Assembly: GCA_038209965.1 (NCBI GenBank)
Contig: JBBQXF010000003.1
Coordinates: 25,420 to 89,419 of the forward strand
Origin: JALONO01 sp038209965
GTDB lineage: Bacteria; Bacteroidota; Bacteroidia; Cytophagales; Thermoflexibacteraceae
Direction of reading: 5' to 3'
Length of the DNA: 64,000 nucleotides
This document shows positions 34,579 to 43,227 of this stretch, piece by piece. Within the stretch, counting starts at the first letter, position 1. Each line of letters starts with the position of its first letter. Below the pieces are notes generated by a model that was not told the DNA's origin, did not search any database, and worked only from the letters and a program-made list of their open reading frames with translations. The translations under genes and the position numbers were made by a program.

Positions 34579-36621
34579 ATGGGCGTTGCCACGTATTATT
34601 TTTTGTTGCTGCTGGGATTGATCACTGCCAGCGGCATCATTGGCCACGGCCTGAGGCGCATGGTGTGGGGGCGGCCAATGCCCCGCAACTACACCCAACT
34701 GCTGTTTGATGGCCTGACCGGGGCTTTGGGGCTGGCCACCGTTGCGGCACTTTGGTGGACCCAATCGATAACCGTCCACTTGACCGTTCTGCTCATTGCA
34801 GCTTTTTTTCTGGTGGAGGTTTGGTCGATAAAGGGTGCGTCCCGCCGGGCCGAACCTGCCCCGGAGTCCTTGCCCTGGCGATCCGCTTGGCCCGTCTTGG
34901 TGGGGGCACTCTTGATTTTTGGCTTCTGTGCGTGGGGGTTTGTGCGCCCCGGGGCGATTGTCCAGTTCAACATCCCCGATGCCCAGGCCACGGTCAACCA
35001 CGATCATATTTACAGTGCGCGGATTGCTTACTTTAGCCAACTTTCCGGCCAAGAGTCCGATGTATTTTTGCTCAACCTGCTCGATCCGGCCTACGGCGGA
35101 GTCAAGCCCTACCATTACCTCGAGTTGTGGCTCACCAATGCCGTGGCCGGGATCACGGGCACCAATCAAGTCGTGGTGCTGTACTTGGTCATTTATCCAT
35201 TTTTCTATTGGCTGGCTTTGGTCGGCATCCTCGCCCTGTGGGAGGGTGCTGGCAGTCGGCCCTCAGGTTGGCGGTGGCCAATCGCTCTGCTGTTGCTTTT
35301 TGTGGGCGGTTTCACGTTTGAATTGTACAAAGAGATTGGCTTTTTGGCCCTGCTCAGCACCTACAAACACGCGGTCATGAGTGGGCTGGCCAAATTGGCG
35401 ACCATTTACGTCTTTTTGCTGGCCTTTTTGCGCTTGGTGCAGCAACGCCAGATCCTGTTTGCCTTGTTGACTTTGCTGTTGTTGGGCACGGCTTCATCGG
35501 TGGTTTTCCCCGCCATCGCTTTGGCCACTTGCGCCGCCGCCTTGGGGGCCGTTGGGTTTGGGTGGCTTCCCCGATCGGTGGCTTGGCGGGCGCTTGGCTA
35601 TGCCCTGACTTTTGGCCTGGCCGTGGCAGCATTCTATCATTTTTTTGATACGTCAACCGTGGGCCGGGAGGGAGCCAGTGCCAAAAGTGTGGGTAGTTTA
35701 ATCATGAACTTGGTTGATTATAGCACCCTGCGCACCCGTTTCAACATCATTGTGGGGACAATGATCCAGTTGGCGATTGTCTACGCCCCGTTTCTGTTGG
35801 TAGTCCTCCTGTTTTGGTCGGATTGGTGGCGCGAAGTGGCCAAACCGTACTTGGGCCTACTGCTTTTTGTCCTGCTCCTCTTGCTTTCGGGCACGGTGGC
35901 TTGGACGGTATTTTACAAGCAGCTCAACTCGTCCCAATTGTTCTATAACTTGGCCGTTCCACTGTGCAATGTACTGGTTTTTGCTCTGGCGGTTTGGGTG
36001 ATCCAGCGGCGCACCACTTGGCGGAGTTGGGTGGCCGGCGGGGTGTTTGTAGCCTCGGCCGTCCTGCTTTTCTGGGAAAGCCTATCCGAATACCCCCTCA
36101 AGAACACTCCGGTCAATTATTCCGATGCTTACTTGCAGCAAGTGGAAACCTACCTTGGCACGCAGCCCGGCGGCTGGCTGGCCGGGGCTTCGCTGAAAGC
36201 TGGGTCGGCCTACTACGACGTGTTCCAAAAATACGTGACCATTTATACTAACGGCAGCTACTTGCCCTATCTCGGTAATGGCGGCGCGGTGGCCATCAGC
36301 CTCAACGATGGCGAGATTCCCCTGAGCACCGATCCGCTCGTGCGGGAGCGCGAAAAGCAGGCCATTGGCATGGGCTTGTTCTATCGTTGGCTGGCCCGCG
36401 AAAAGGCGGCGGGCACTTATCGCGATTTGCCGACGAGCCAATTGGCCTTTATCCAGCATTTCAAGCTCCGGTTCCTGATCCTTTCGGCGGGGGTGGCAGT
36501 GCCAACGCCCATTCTGCCGCTGGTCAAGGCCCAGTTTGCCGATTCGATTTCGGGTGAGCAGTTCCTGATCCTCGATCTGGTCAAGCCAGCGGGTTCCAAC
36601 ACAGTCGGCCCACCAAAATAA
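34579..36621 (+). CDS. Polytopic membrane protein, possible GT-C transferase, paralogue 2
   Basis: 680 residues, starting 3 bp after the previous stop. Same layout: about 12 helices, first-loop motif NIPDAQATVNHDHIYSAR, then SGQESDVFLLNLLDPAY and KPYHYLELWLTN, and a soluble C-terminus. It differs from paralogue 1 through most of its length, yet DNA at 36227-36503 matches 34211-34487 with three mismatches. The pair is a tandem duplication followed by gene conversion. Both may act on the lipid-linked sugar made by the divergent GT2. Confidence 0.75.
   Translation: MGVATYYFLLLLGLITASGIIGHGLRRMVWGRPMPRNYTQLLFDGLTGALGLATVAALWWTQSITVHLTVLLIAAFFLVEVWSIKGASRRAEPAPESLPWRSAWPVLVGALLIFGFCAWGFVRPGAIVQFNIPDAQATVNHDHIYSARIAYFSQLSGQESDVFLLNLLDPAYGGVKPYHYLELWLTNAVAGITGTNQVVVLYLVIYPFFYWLALVGILALWEGAGSRPSGWRWPIALLLLFVGGFTFELYKEIGFLALLSTYKHAVMSGLAKLATIYVFLLAFLRLVQQRQILFALLTLLLLGTASSVVFPAIALATCAAALGAVGFGWLPRSVAWRALGYALTFGLAVAAFYHFFDTSTVGREGASAKSVGSLIMNLVDYSTLRTRFNIIVGTMIQLAIVYAPFLLVVLLFWSDWWREVAKPYLGLLLFVLLLLLSGTVAWTVFYKQLNSSQLFYNLAVPLCNVLVFALAVWVIQRRTTWRSWVAGGVFVASAVLLFWESLSEYPLKNTPVNYSDAYLQQVETYLGTQPGGWLAGASLKAGSAYYDVFQKYVTIYTNGSYLPYLGNGGAVAISLNDGEIPLSTDPLVREREKQAIGMGLFYRWLAREKAAGTYRDLPTSQLAFIQHFKLRFLILSAGVAVPTPILPLVKAQFADSISGEQFLILDLVKPAGSNTVGPPK
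36227..36503 (+). repeat. Gene-conversion tract, copy B
   Basis: Partner of 34211-34487. The differences are one T/C, one G/A and one C/T change; one of them alters Val to Ala (KAVGTYRD versus KAAGTYRD). Confidence 0.9.
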
Positions 36622-36885
36622 TCGACTGTCGTTTCCCCGTCTCGATAAGTGGCTTTGCGGCTGGCCACAAACCGTTCCCCAACTGGTCTGCCCGGCCTAA
36701 TTCTTTTTTGCGGCCAAGTCGGGCAACTTGCCGCTTGATGCTGTTGGCCGCTTTGGTCGATCCGCAATCAAAAATTGAGTGGAAGTCAAGATCGAGGGTA
36801 AAATATTGAAAATCAGGTCATCTGCCGTTGTCATTTTGGCTTGGCGCGATTTGTTACAAGTACGTTGGGCTTGCCAAATAAAGGG

Positions 36886-37073
36886 TAGCCCCACTTGTTT
36901 AAACCCGATCCATGTGCGCATCCCCCGGATGTAGCGGCTCGCCTCGGGCATTTGGTTGAGAATGTCCACCACCCGGCGGCTCATCAGGCAAAAGTCGCCA
37001 CTATCCAAGGGAATGTCTATATAGGAGATCGATTTGAGGATCCGATAAAACAAGTAATAACCGATTTTTTTCC
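36886..37073 (-). pseudogene. Fragment of the GT2 gene
   Basis: About 180 bp nearly identical (about six mismatches) to 31889-32070 inside the intact GT2 gene, same strand. It encodes YRILKSISYIDIPLDSGDF and MRTWIGFKQVGL. Both ends of the gene are missing, so it cannot work. The right end stops at the T-run near 37071, and the vault-protein-like coding sequence begins at once. The left side (36622-36885) shows no gene. Confidence 0.85.
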
Positions 37074-37111
37074 GCGACGGGACTCAGCCCAAAACCGGGA
37101 CTTCAAACAAC

Positions 37112-39297
37112 TTGGGCGAACTCAACATTGGGCGAAAAGTGAACATGCCCGGCCCCATGTTTTTCTCGCTCTGGCCCGGCCAGATTGCCAAAATCATCCC
37201 CGGCCACCACTTGCGCTCAAACCAGTACCTGCTCGTGCGCGTGTATGACGAAACCGAAGCCAAGAAGAACTGGGCCAAAGCGGTGGTCAAGACCAAAAAT
37301 ATCGGCGATGGTGGCGACGAAGAAATAATCACCGCCGAAACCCCCGATCTGATCACGGGCCGCCAATTGATCATCAAGGGAACCACCGTTTCGTTTTACA
37401 TCCCGCCCACGGGCGTGGAAATTGTCCGCGATGAAAACGGCAACTACGTGCGCGAAGCGGTTACTTTGGAACGACTGGAATACTGTATTTTGTTGAACGA
37501 AAACGGCAACAAACGGTATTTGCAGGGGCCAGCGGTCGTTTTTCCCGAGCCAACCGAAGAGTTTATCACCCGCAACGGCAACCGAAAATTCCGGGCCATT
37601 GAGCTCAATGAGATCAGTGGGCTGTACATCAAGGTCATTGCGCCCTACGTCGAGAATGGCCAGCACTACGAAGAAGGCGAAGAACTGTTCATCACTGGCA
37701 AAGATCACAAAATTTACTTTCCCCGCGCGGAACACGCCATTATCAAATATGGTGAACAAGAAGTGTACTACGCGGTGGCCATTCCGGCGGGCGAGGGCCG
37801 CTATGTGCTCAACCGCAAAACTGGCGAAGTAACGCTGAAAAAAGGCCCGGCCATGTTTTTGCCCGATCCCCGGGAGGCAGTCATCGTCCGGCGGCTGCTC
37901 GATGCCCGCCAAGTTGAGCTGTGGTTTCCTGGCAACCGGGAAGCCTTGGACTACAATTTGCGGCTCAAAGAACTGTTCCATCTAAGCCAAAAAGATGAAT
38001 TTATTTTGGCCAAAGACGTAGATGAAGCCCTCCAAAGCGAAAAAGTAAAGGAAAACTCGCGCAAACGGTCGATGACCTCGGTGCCCAGTGGGTTCACCGG
38101 CGATGAATTTAACCGCGCCGAACAGCAGGCCCCGCCCCGCACGGTCACGCTGTACACAAATACGAAGGGGCGGTCACCATCAATTTATGGACGGGTTACG
38201 CGATTTTGGTGGTGAGCAAATCGGGCAATCGCAAGGTTATCGTGGGGCCGCAAACGTACTTGGCCGATTACGATGAGAATTTGCAGATGACCGAACTATC
38301 GACCGGCACGCCCAAAACTGAAGCGAACCTATTGCGGACGGTTTATCTCAAGGTATTGCACAACAAGATTTCCGACATAGTAAAAGCTGAATCGGCCGAT
38401 TTTTGTCAAGTAAACATTCATGTGTCCTACCGGGTCAATTTTGAGGGTGAGCCAGAAAAATGGTTCAATGTGGAAAATTATGTCAAGTTCTTGACCGATC
38501 ACTTGCGATCGGTAATCCGCAATGCCGTCAAGCGGTACAAGATCATGGATTTTTATGCCAATGGAATCGGGATCATCCGCGATACCGTCTTGGGCATTGC
38601 CGTGGACAAGAGCAAGCGCGGCGGGCGGCGGTTTGAAGAAAACGGGATGCACATTTATGACGTGGAGGTGTTTGACATCAAGCTGGGCGATAACGGAATT
38701 GAAAATATGCTGATCAGTGCCGAACAGGACGTGATCCGACAGACGCTGGCCATTGCGGGCGAACGGCGCAAACTGGAACTGACCGAAGAGATCGAGCACG
38801 TGGCCCGCAAGGTGAGCGAGGCCAAGTCGCAGACCAAACAACAGGCACTGGAGTTGCAAAAAACCGAAATTGGAAAAACGCTGGAGAGCCAACTGGCTGC
38901 GCTGGAAGCCGAAATCTTGACCCGCCAGCGCGATCTGGAAGCCAAACTTTCCGGGCAGGAACAGATCGCCAAGATCAGCACCGCCGAACTGGGGATGGAG
39001 AAAGAACGGCGGGCCTTTGCCTTGGAGGTGGAACAGCAGCAGATGAGCCAATATTTGGCCCGGGCTCAAGCCGAGGTAAATGGGGTAGTGGCCAAGGCCG
39101 GGGCCATTTCACCCGACCTGATCGCCGCGCTGCAAGCCTTTAGCGATCGGGCACTGGCCGAGCGCGTGGCCACTTCGATGGCTCCGTTGTCCATTTTGGG
39201 GGGTGGCAGCGTCGCCGAAGTATTTGCCCAGATGCTCAAGGGCACGGTGCTGGGCAACGTGCTGAACGGTGGCATCGAGGATGTGCAGGTAGAATAA
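37112..39297 (+). pseudogene. Major vault protein (MVP) homologue, 5' truncated and frameshifted
   Basis: The product of about 728 residues has three parts as in eukaryotic MVP. (1) MVP repeats: IIPGHHLRSNQYLLVRVYDE, GRQLIIKGTTVSFYIPPTG, LYIKVIAPYVENGQHYEEGE with ELFITGKDHKIYFPR, and EGRYVLNRKTGEV. (2) The SPFH-like shoulder: KVIVGPQTYLADYDENLQ, QVNIHVSYRVNFEGEPEK, SVIRNAVKRYKIMDFYANG, GIIRDTVLG. (3) A long coiled-coil cap helix ending AGAISPDLIAALQAF and LGGGSVAEVFAQMLKG. A one-base deletion near 38150-38160 moves the frame: the first part ends at 38215, the second starts before 38206. In-frame codons continue upstream to about 37079 without a start, where the GT2 fragment begins. Confidence 0.78.
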
Positions 39298-39312
39298 CTG
39301 CCGCACTGGAAA

Positions 39313-39359
39313 AGCCTAAAAAACCTGCTGGCCGCGCGCCCAGCAGGTTTTTTTAGGCT
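39313..39359. terminator. Bidirectional terminator
   Basis: AGCCTAAAAAACCTGCTGG pairs with CCAGCAGGTTTTTTTAGGCT around a GC-rich loop, with A-runs and T-runs on both sides. It lies between two convergent genes (vault-like and beta-helix). Confidence 0.88.
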
Positions 39360-39379
39360 GCCTTCCAAGTTCGTCCGCC

Positions 39380-42300
39380 TTACTCTTTCACAAAGCGGTA
39401 CACGAGTTTTTCGGTGCCCAAGTCCACTGTCAATACATATACACCTTGGTTCAATGGGCCAATGTCCAGCCCTTTTTCCCAAAACTGTCCCCCTTTTTCT
39501 TGGCTGGACTGCCGGATGATTTTGCCGAACACATCAGTAATCTGGATTGAGATTTGGCCAGTAAAAGGATGGTTCAGCATCAGATTCAGCACCGATTTTG
39601 CCGGGTTGGGGAACCCGTGCAGGTAGCCAATTGGGGCTTGGGCCGATCCACCGCGCCGGAAATGCAGCACAAAACGGTTGGCTTCAAGGCCCCGGTTGGC
39701 TTGGAAAGGGTATTCGGCGGTGGTCAGATTGTGGAAAGCCCCGGTGGTTTTGTCCTCCAAATAAATGGCGGTGCCAGCGGCAAAAAACTTCATTTCGGCA
39801 ATGCGGAAGTACTGCTGGCCACTTCGCACCGCTTTGAAATAAACCGGCAAGCTAGTATTTTCAGTCAGCGGGGGCAGGGCGTTGTAGGCGGTGGGCCGTT
39901 CGCCGACCCGGGTGAGCAGGTCTGGGGCATCGGCCGAGTTATAAAACGGACGCAGGATGTCTTCCCGTTCGTCCCAACCATTGGTGGCCCGGGGCATAAA
40001 ATAGACCACTGTTTGATCGACGGTGCTGTTTCCCGCCTCGAATTTGACAATGCCCGAGCAACCAAGGTTTTCGGCTTCTTCGGGCCGGTAGAATTGGGGC
40101 TTCTGATAGGCAGTGGGCCGCACCGAGTTGTCAAAGCTTAGGTTGCCGCTGCTGCCCGGGGTGCGTGCCCGGACCAAAAAGCCTTGGCCCTGGGCCAGAT
40201 CTTTGCCGCCGTTGATGCCGATGCCCCCGGGGATATTGGCCGGGAAGTAGGCCCAAGCCCCCGAGAAGCGGCCCGTGGCGATCCGCCGCAGAATGGTCCG
40301 ATCCACGACCGTACTGTTGCTGCCCAAGTTATACACCGCGTCCCAATCGATGGGCGAGGGATACGGGTTGCCGATCAGGTTCCAGCCCGACTGGGGAGCG
40401 TTGCCCCGGGTGATTGGGCCCACGGAAAGGTTGCCGTTGGTCAGTATGCCTACTGATCGGAAGGTAAAACCCCCAGGAATGTTTACGCAATAACCCCGGC
40501 CCGTGACGTAGGGCTCGCCAGAGGTTATTCCCCGCCAACCCGCTTGGCCCGACGCGGGAGCGCCGCCCTCAAATACTTGGTTTTCTCCCTCTACATATCT
40601 AAAGGCATTGGGAAAATTGGCGATGGTGTAGCTGGGGTTTTGCCAAAAATAGGGGTCACCGGGATTATCGAAAATAATGCCTCCGCCCAAGACATCAGCC
40701 CCGATAGTCCCGCCCAAAACAGGCCGGGAAACATAGGTGTAGCCTTGTCCGGCAATCCTTTCGGGATAAGCCTCCACAAACCGCTGGACCAGCACTTGGC
40801 CATCAACCACATTGGTATTGCGGTTGATCACCATTGCAGTAAAATTTTGGGTAGAAAGCAGGGTAAGGTTGTCTTGGGTGATGAAATTGTTCTGTTCCAG
40901 ATCAAGCAAACGGCGAACCCGGATGTTGAAAGAGGTGGCGGCCACCAATGGATTGCCGGGATTCTGAACCAGCAAATAGTTGAAAGTCAACTGATTGTCC
41001 AAGAACTCGTGGTTGATATAATTCGATACGGACGGGGGAATGCCCACTGTGCAGTCATTCCGGGGGACAAACGTCACAGTAGCGGTGCCGTTGCCGGGGT
41101 CGAATTGGGTCGATTGGCCAGTGACGGCAAAATCCCGTCCCACCGTCAAGCGGCTATCGTTGCCCATGGTAAACCGGCAATTGTTCAGGTAGATGTTACA
41201 GGCCACTGCCGTGGTCAAACTGGCGGGCAAGGTGGCGGTCACCCGGTCGATCAAGATGTTTTGCGGAGTAGTGGGCACCGAAAAAGACAGCACCCCACCG
41301 CCGCTGCGCGACTGGGGTGTCCAACCGTTGGGGTCGTTCCAGGTGCCACCTTGGCGCAGCATCCGGCGCATTTCCACCGCCCCAATGTCGGGCACACAGG
41401 TGCGGTGAGCAACCAGATAATCCTGTTCATAGTCGTTAAAAGGGATCGGGTTGACCCCAAAGTCGCTGGGTAAACCGCCCCGATCCACGAGCGGGCTGTC
41501 CGGCAGGGGGACGTAGGGAGTGTCCTCGAGCGTGCCAATGGGGCTGTAGGGCGAGGCTGGGCCCAGCAACTGGGGGTCTTGGTTGAAAAGGCACCCGGCA
41601 TTGCAAACGGTGCCCGGTGGGCAGGCAGCGTCCTCGATCAAATTATGGTATAATTGGGCCCCCGATCCGACCAGTTGATAGCTGTTGAGCACGGCATTGG
41701 CCCGGTTGCCCCAAAACAAGGTGTTGATGGTTTGCAAACTGGTGTTGGACAGGTACAGCCCCCCGCCGGCACTGGCACCGGGTGCAGTGTTGTCCAAGAT
41801 CGAGCAATGGCGAAGTTCCAGCACGCCCAACTGGAAAGCGGAGCTGTTTAGGTAAGCCACTCCTCCACCAAACTGCGCGGTATTGTTGCTGAATATGGTG
41901 TTGATCAGGGAGACCTTCTTAGTACTGTTGGTGCCGGTTATGGCCATGCCACCGCCGTTGCGAATGGCGTGGTTGCCCTCGAACAGGCTAAAACCGAAGG
42001 GCGTTTCCCGGTCTTGGATGAACACGCCGCCACCGTCGCGCTGGGCGGTATTGTTCCGGTAAATGGCTCCAAAAAATATTGACATCTGCTCGATCAGGCC
42101 GTTGCTCACGTACATTCCGCCGCCATCTTCACTGGCTTGGTTATTTTCTACCAGCAGCCGGTTCAATCCCAACCCGGTGGCTGGCCCGGGAGTGGGCAGT
42201 GGCACCCTGCCCGTGGACAGGCGCGAGCCGGCATCATAATACACTCCGCCTCCCAAGCGGGCCCGGTTGCCCCGGATCACGCCATTGACCAACCCGATGG

Positions 42301-43042
42301 TGGAGAAGGTCTGGTAGATGGCCCCGCCCAAGCCGCCTTCGTTGCCCATCGGACCACCGCCAATCGCTTGGTTGTTCAAAAAGGTGCAATTGATCAAATT
42401 GACTTGGGGGCAACTTTGGGCAAAAAACCCGCCGCCGCCCGAAGTGGCCACGCAATTGGCAATGGTACAGTTGACCATGTCAAAGCTGGCATTGACGGCA
42501 AAGACGCCGCCTCCCCAGTAAAGATTGAAAATGGGCAAGATGGGATCGGGCCCCGGAACCCGGTTTTCATTGCCATCCCTGACTTCCACTTGATCCAACA
42601 GGGTGGTGGTAATCCCGTTATTGAGGGTGTTGCGAATATCGATCACCGTATAATTGTTGTCGCTGTTGTTGCCGGGGATGCCCAAATCCCCGCTGAGAAT
42701 AGTGGGCCCCAAAGCACCGCTCCGCTGGAACAGGTAGTTTTCGGTACCGCCAAAGCCCCCATAGATCATGGTTCCGTTGACGATAAAAAATGACAGGCTG
42801 CGGTTATTGGAGGTTCGGTAAGTCCCACCGGCCATGAATAGGCTGTCACCAACTTGGGCATTGCCAAGGGCAACCTCCAAGCTGTTATAAGCACCAGCCC
42901 AAGTAGCTCCGCCGCCGCCGACTGGCGCAGCGGCATTGACAAAAACGGTGCGCTGGGCAAGGCTCACCGACAGCCCAAAAACCAATAAAAAACAGCAAAA
43001 GAGAAAAACCTTTGCCAGTACGTGAGATAAAGTAAATATCAT
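39380..43042 (-). CDS. Secreted right-handed beta-helix protein with T9SS sorting domain
   Basis: 1220 residues. Signal peptide ending SLAQ, then a choice-of-anchor-Q/PbH1-type parallel beta helix over about residues 30-560 with many Gly-Gly-Gly and Asn-rich turns (GGGVFAVNASFDMVNCTIAN, NNTAQFGGGVAYLNS). GAVEMRR closes it. Beta-sandwich modules follow. The last 85 residues form a type A type IX secretion sorting domain (GFPNPAKSVLNLML, VFGKIIRQ, GVYVLTVDLGTEKLVYRFVKE). It would cross the outer membrane by T9SS and be anchored or released. Function unknown: adhesion or glycan binding are likely. Confidence 0.9.
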   Translation of the reverse strand: MIFTLSHVLAKVFLFCCFLLVFGLSVSLAQRTVFVNAAAPVGGGGATWAGAYNSLEVALGNAQVGDSLFMAGGTYRTSNNRSLSFFIVNGTMIYGGFGGTENYLFQRSGALGPTILSGDLGIPGNNSDNNYTVIDIRNTLNNGITTTLLDQVEVRDGNENRVPGPDPILPIFNLYWGGGVFAVNASFDMVNCTIANCVATSGGGGFFAQSCPQVNLINCTFLNNQAIGGGPMGNEGGLGGAIYQTFSTIGLVNGVIRGNRARLGGGVYYDAGSRLSTGRVPLPTPGPATGLGLNRLLVENNQASEDGGGMYVSNGLIEQMSIFFGAIYRNNTAQRDGGGVFIQDRETPFGFSLFEGNHAIRNGGGMAITGTNSTKKVSLINTIFSNNTAQFGGGVAYLNSSAFQLGVLELRHCSILDNTAPGASAGGGLYLSNTSLQTINTLFWGNRANAVLNSYQLVGSGAQLYHNLIEDAACPPGTVCNAGCLFNQDPQLLGPASPYSPIGTLEDTPYVPLPDSPLVDRGGLPSDFGVNPIPFNDYEQDYLVAHRTCVPDIGAVEMRRMLRQGGTWNDPNGWTPQSRSGGGVLSFSVPTTPQNILIDRVTATLPASLTTAVACNIYLNNCRFTMGNDSRLTVGRDFAVTGQSTQFDPGNGTATVTFVPRNDCTVGIPPSVSNYINHEFLDNQLTFNYLLVQNPGNPLVAATSFNIRVRRLLDLEQNNFITQDNLTLLSTQNFTAMVINRNTNVVDGQVLVQRFVEAYPERIAGQGYTYVSRPVLGGTIGADVLGGGIIFDNPGDPYFWQNPSYTIANFPNAFRYVEGENQVFEGGAPASGQAGWRGITSGEPYVTGRGYCVNIPGGFTFRSVGILTNGNLSVGPITRGNAPQSGWNLIGNPYPSPIDWDAVYNLGSNSTVVDRTILRRIATGRFSGAWAYFPANIPGGIGINGGKDLAQGQGFLVRARTPGSSGNLSFDNSVRPTAYQKPQFYRPEEAENLGCSGIVKFEAGNSTVDQTVVYFMPRATNGWDEREDILRPFYNSADAPDLLTRVGERPTAYNALPPLTENTSLPVYFKAVRSGQQYFRIAEMKFFAAGTAIYLEDKTTGAFHNLTTAEYPFQANRGLEANRFVLHFRRGGSAQAPIGYLHGFPNPAKSVLNLMLNHPFTGQISIQITDVFGKIIRQSSQEKGGQFWEKGLDIGPLNQGVYVLTVDLGTEKLVYRFVKE

Positions 43043-43163
43043 CTTTTAATGAGGTTAGTGATCAATGTATGCGTAGTATTTCAAGTGCAGTAATTGATTA
43101 AGCCTGAATTGTTTACAAAGCATCCTTAAATTTGGGCCAAACAAAGATAAGCACAAAGTGAGC

Positions 43164-43194
43164 AATCGGAAAACTTGAGAAAAATTTTCCGATT
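43164..43194 (-). terminator. Hairpin after the penicillin acylase-family gene
   Basis: AATCGGAAAA (43164-43173) pairs with TTTTCCGATT (43185-43194). Weaker pairing extends outward (CACAAAGTGAG with CTCGTTTTTGTG). It lies just past the stop at 43228. Confidence 0.6.
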
Positions 43195-43227
43195 ACTCGT
43201 TTTTGTGTCCTTGTGAGTAGTGATATT

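Noticed and set aside
38140..38220. Programmed frameshift in the vault-like gene
   Set aside because: There is no slippery heptamer or pseudoknot-like structure at the change of frame, and no relative known to me uses one. A simple one-base lesion or error is more likely.
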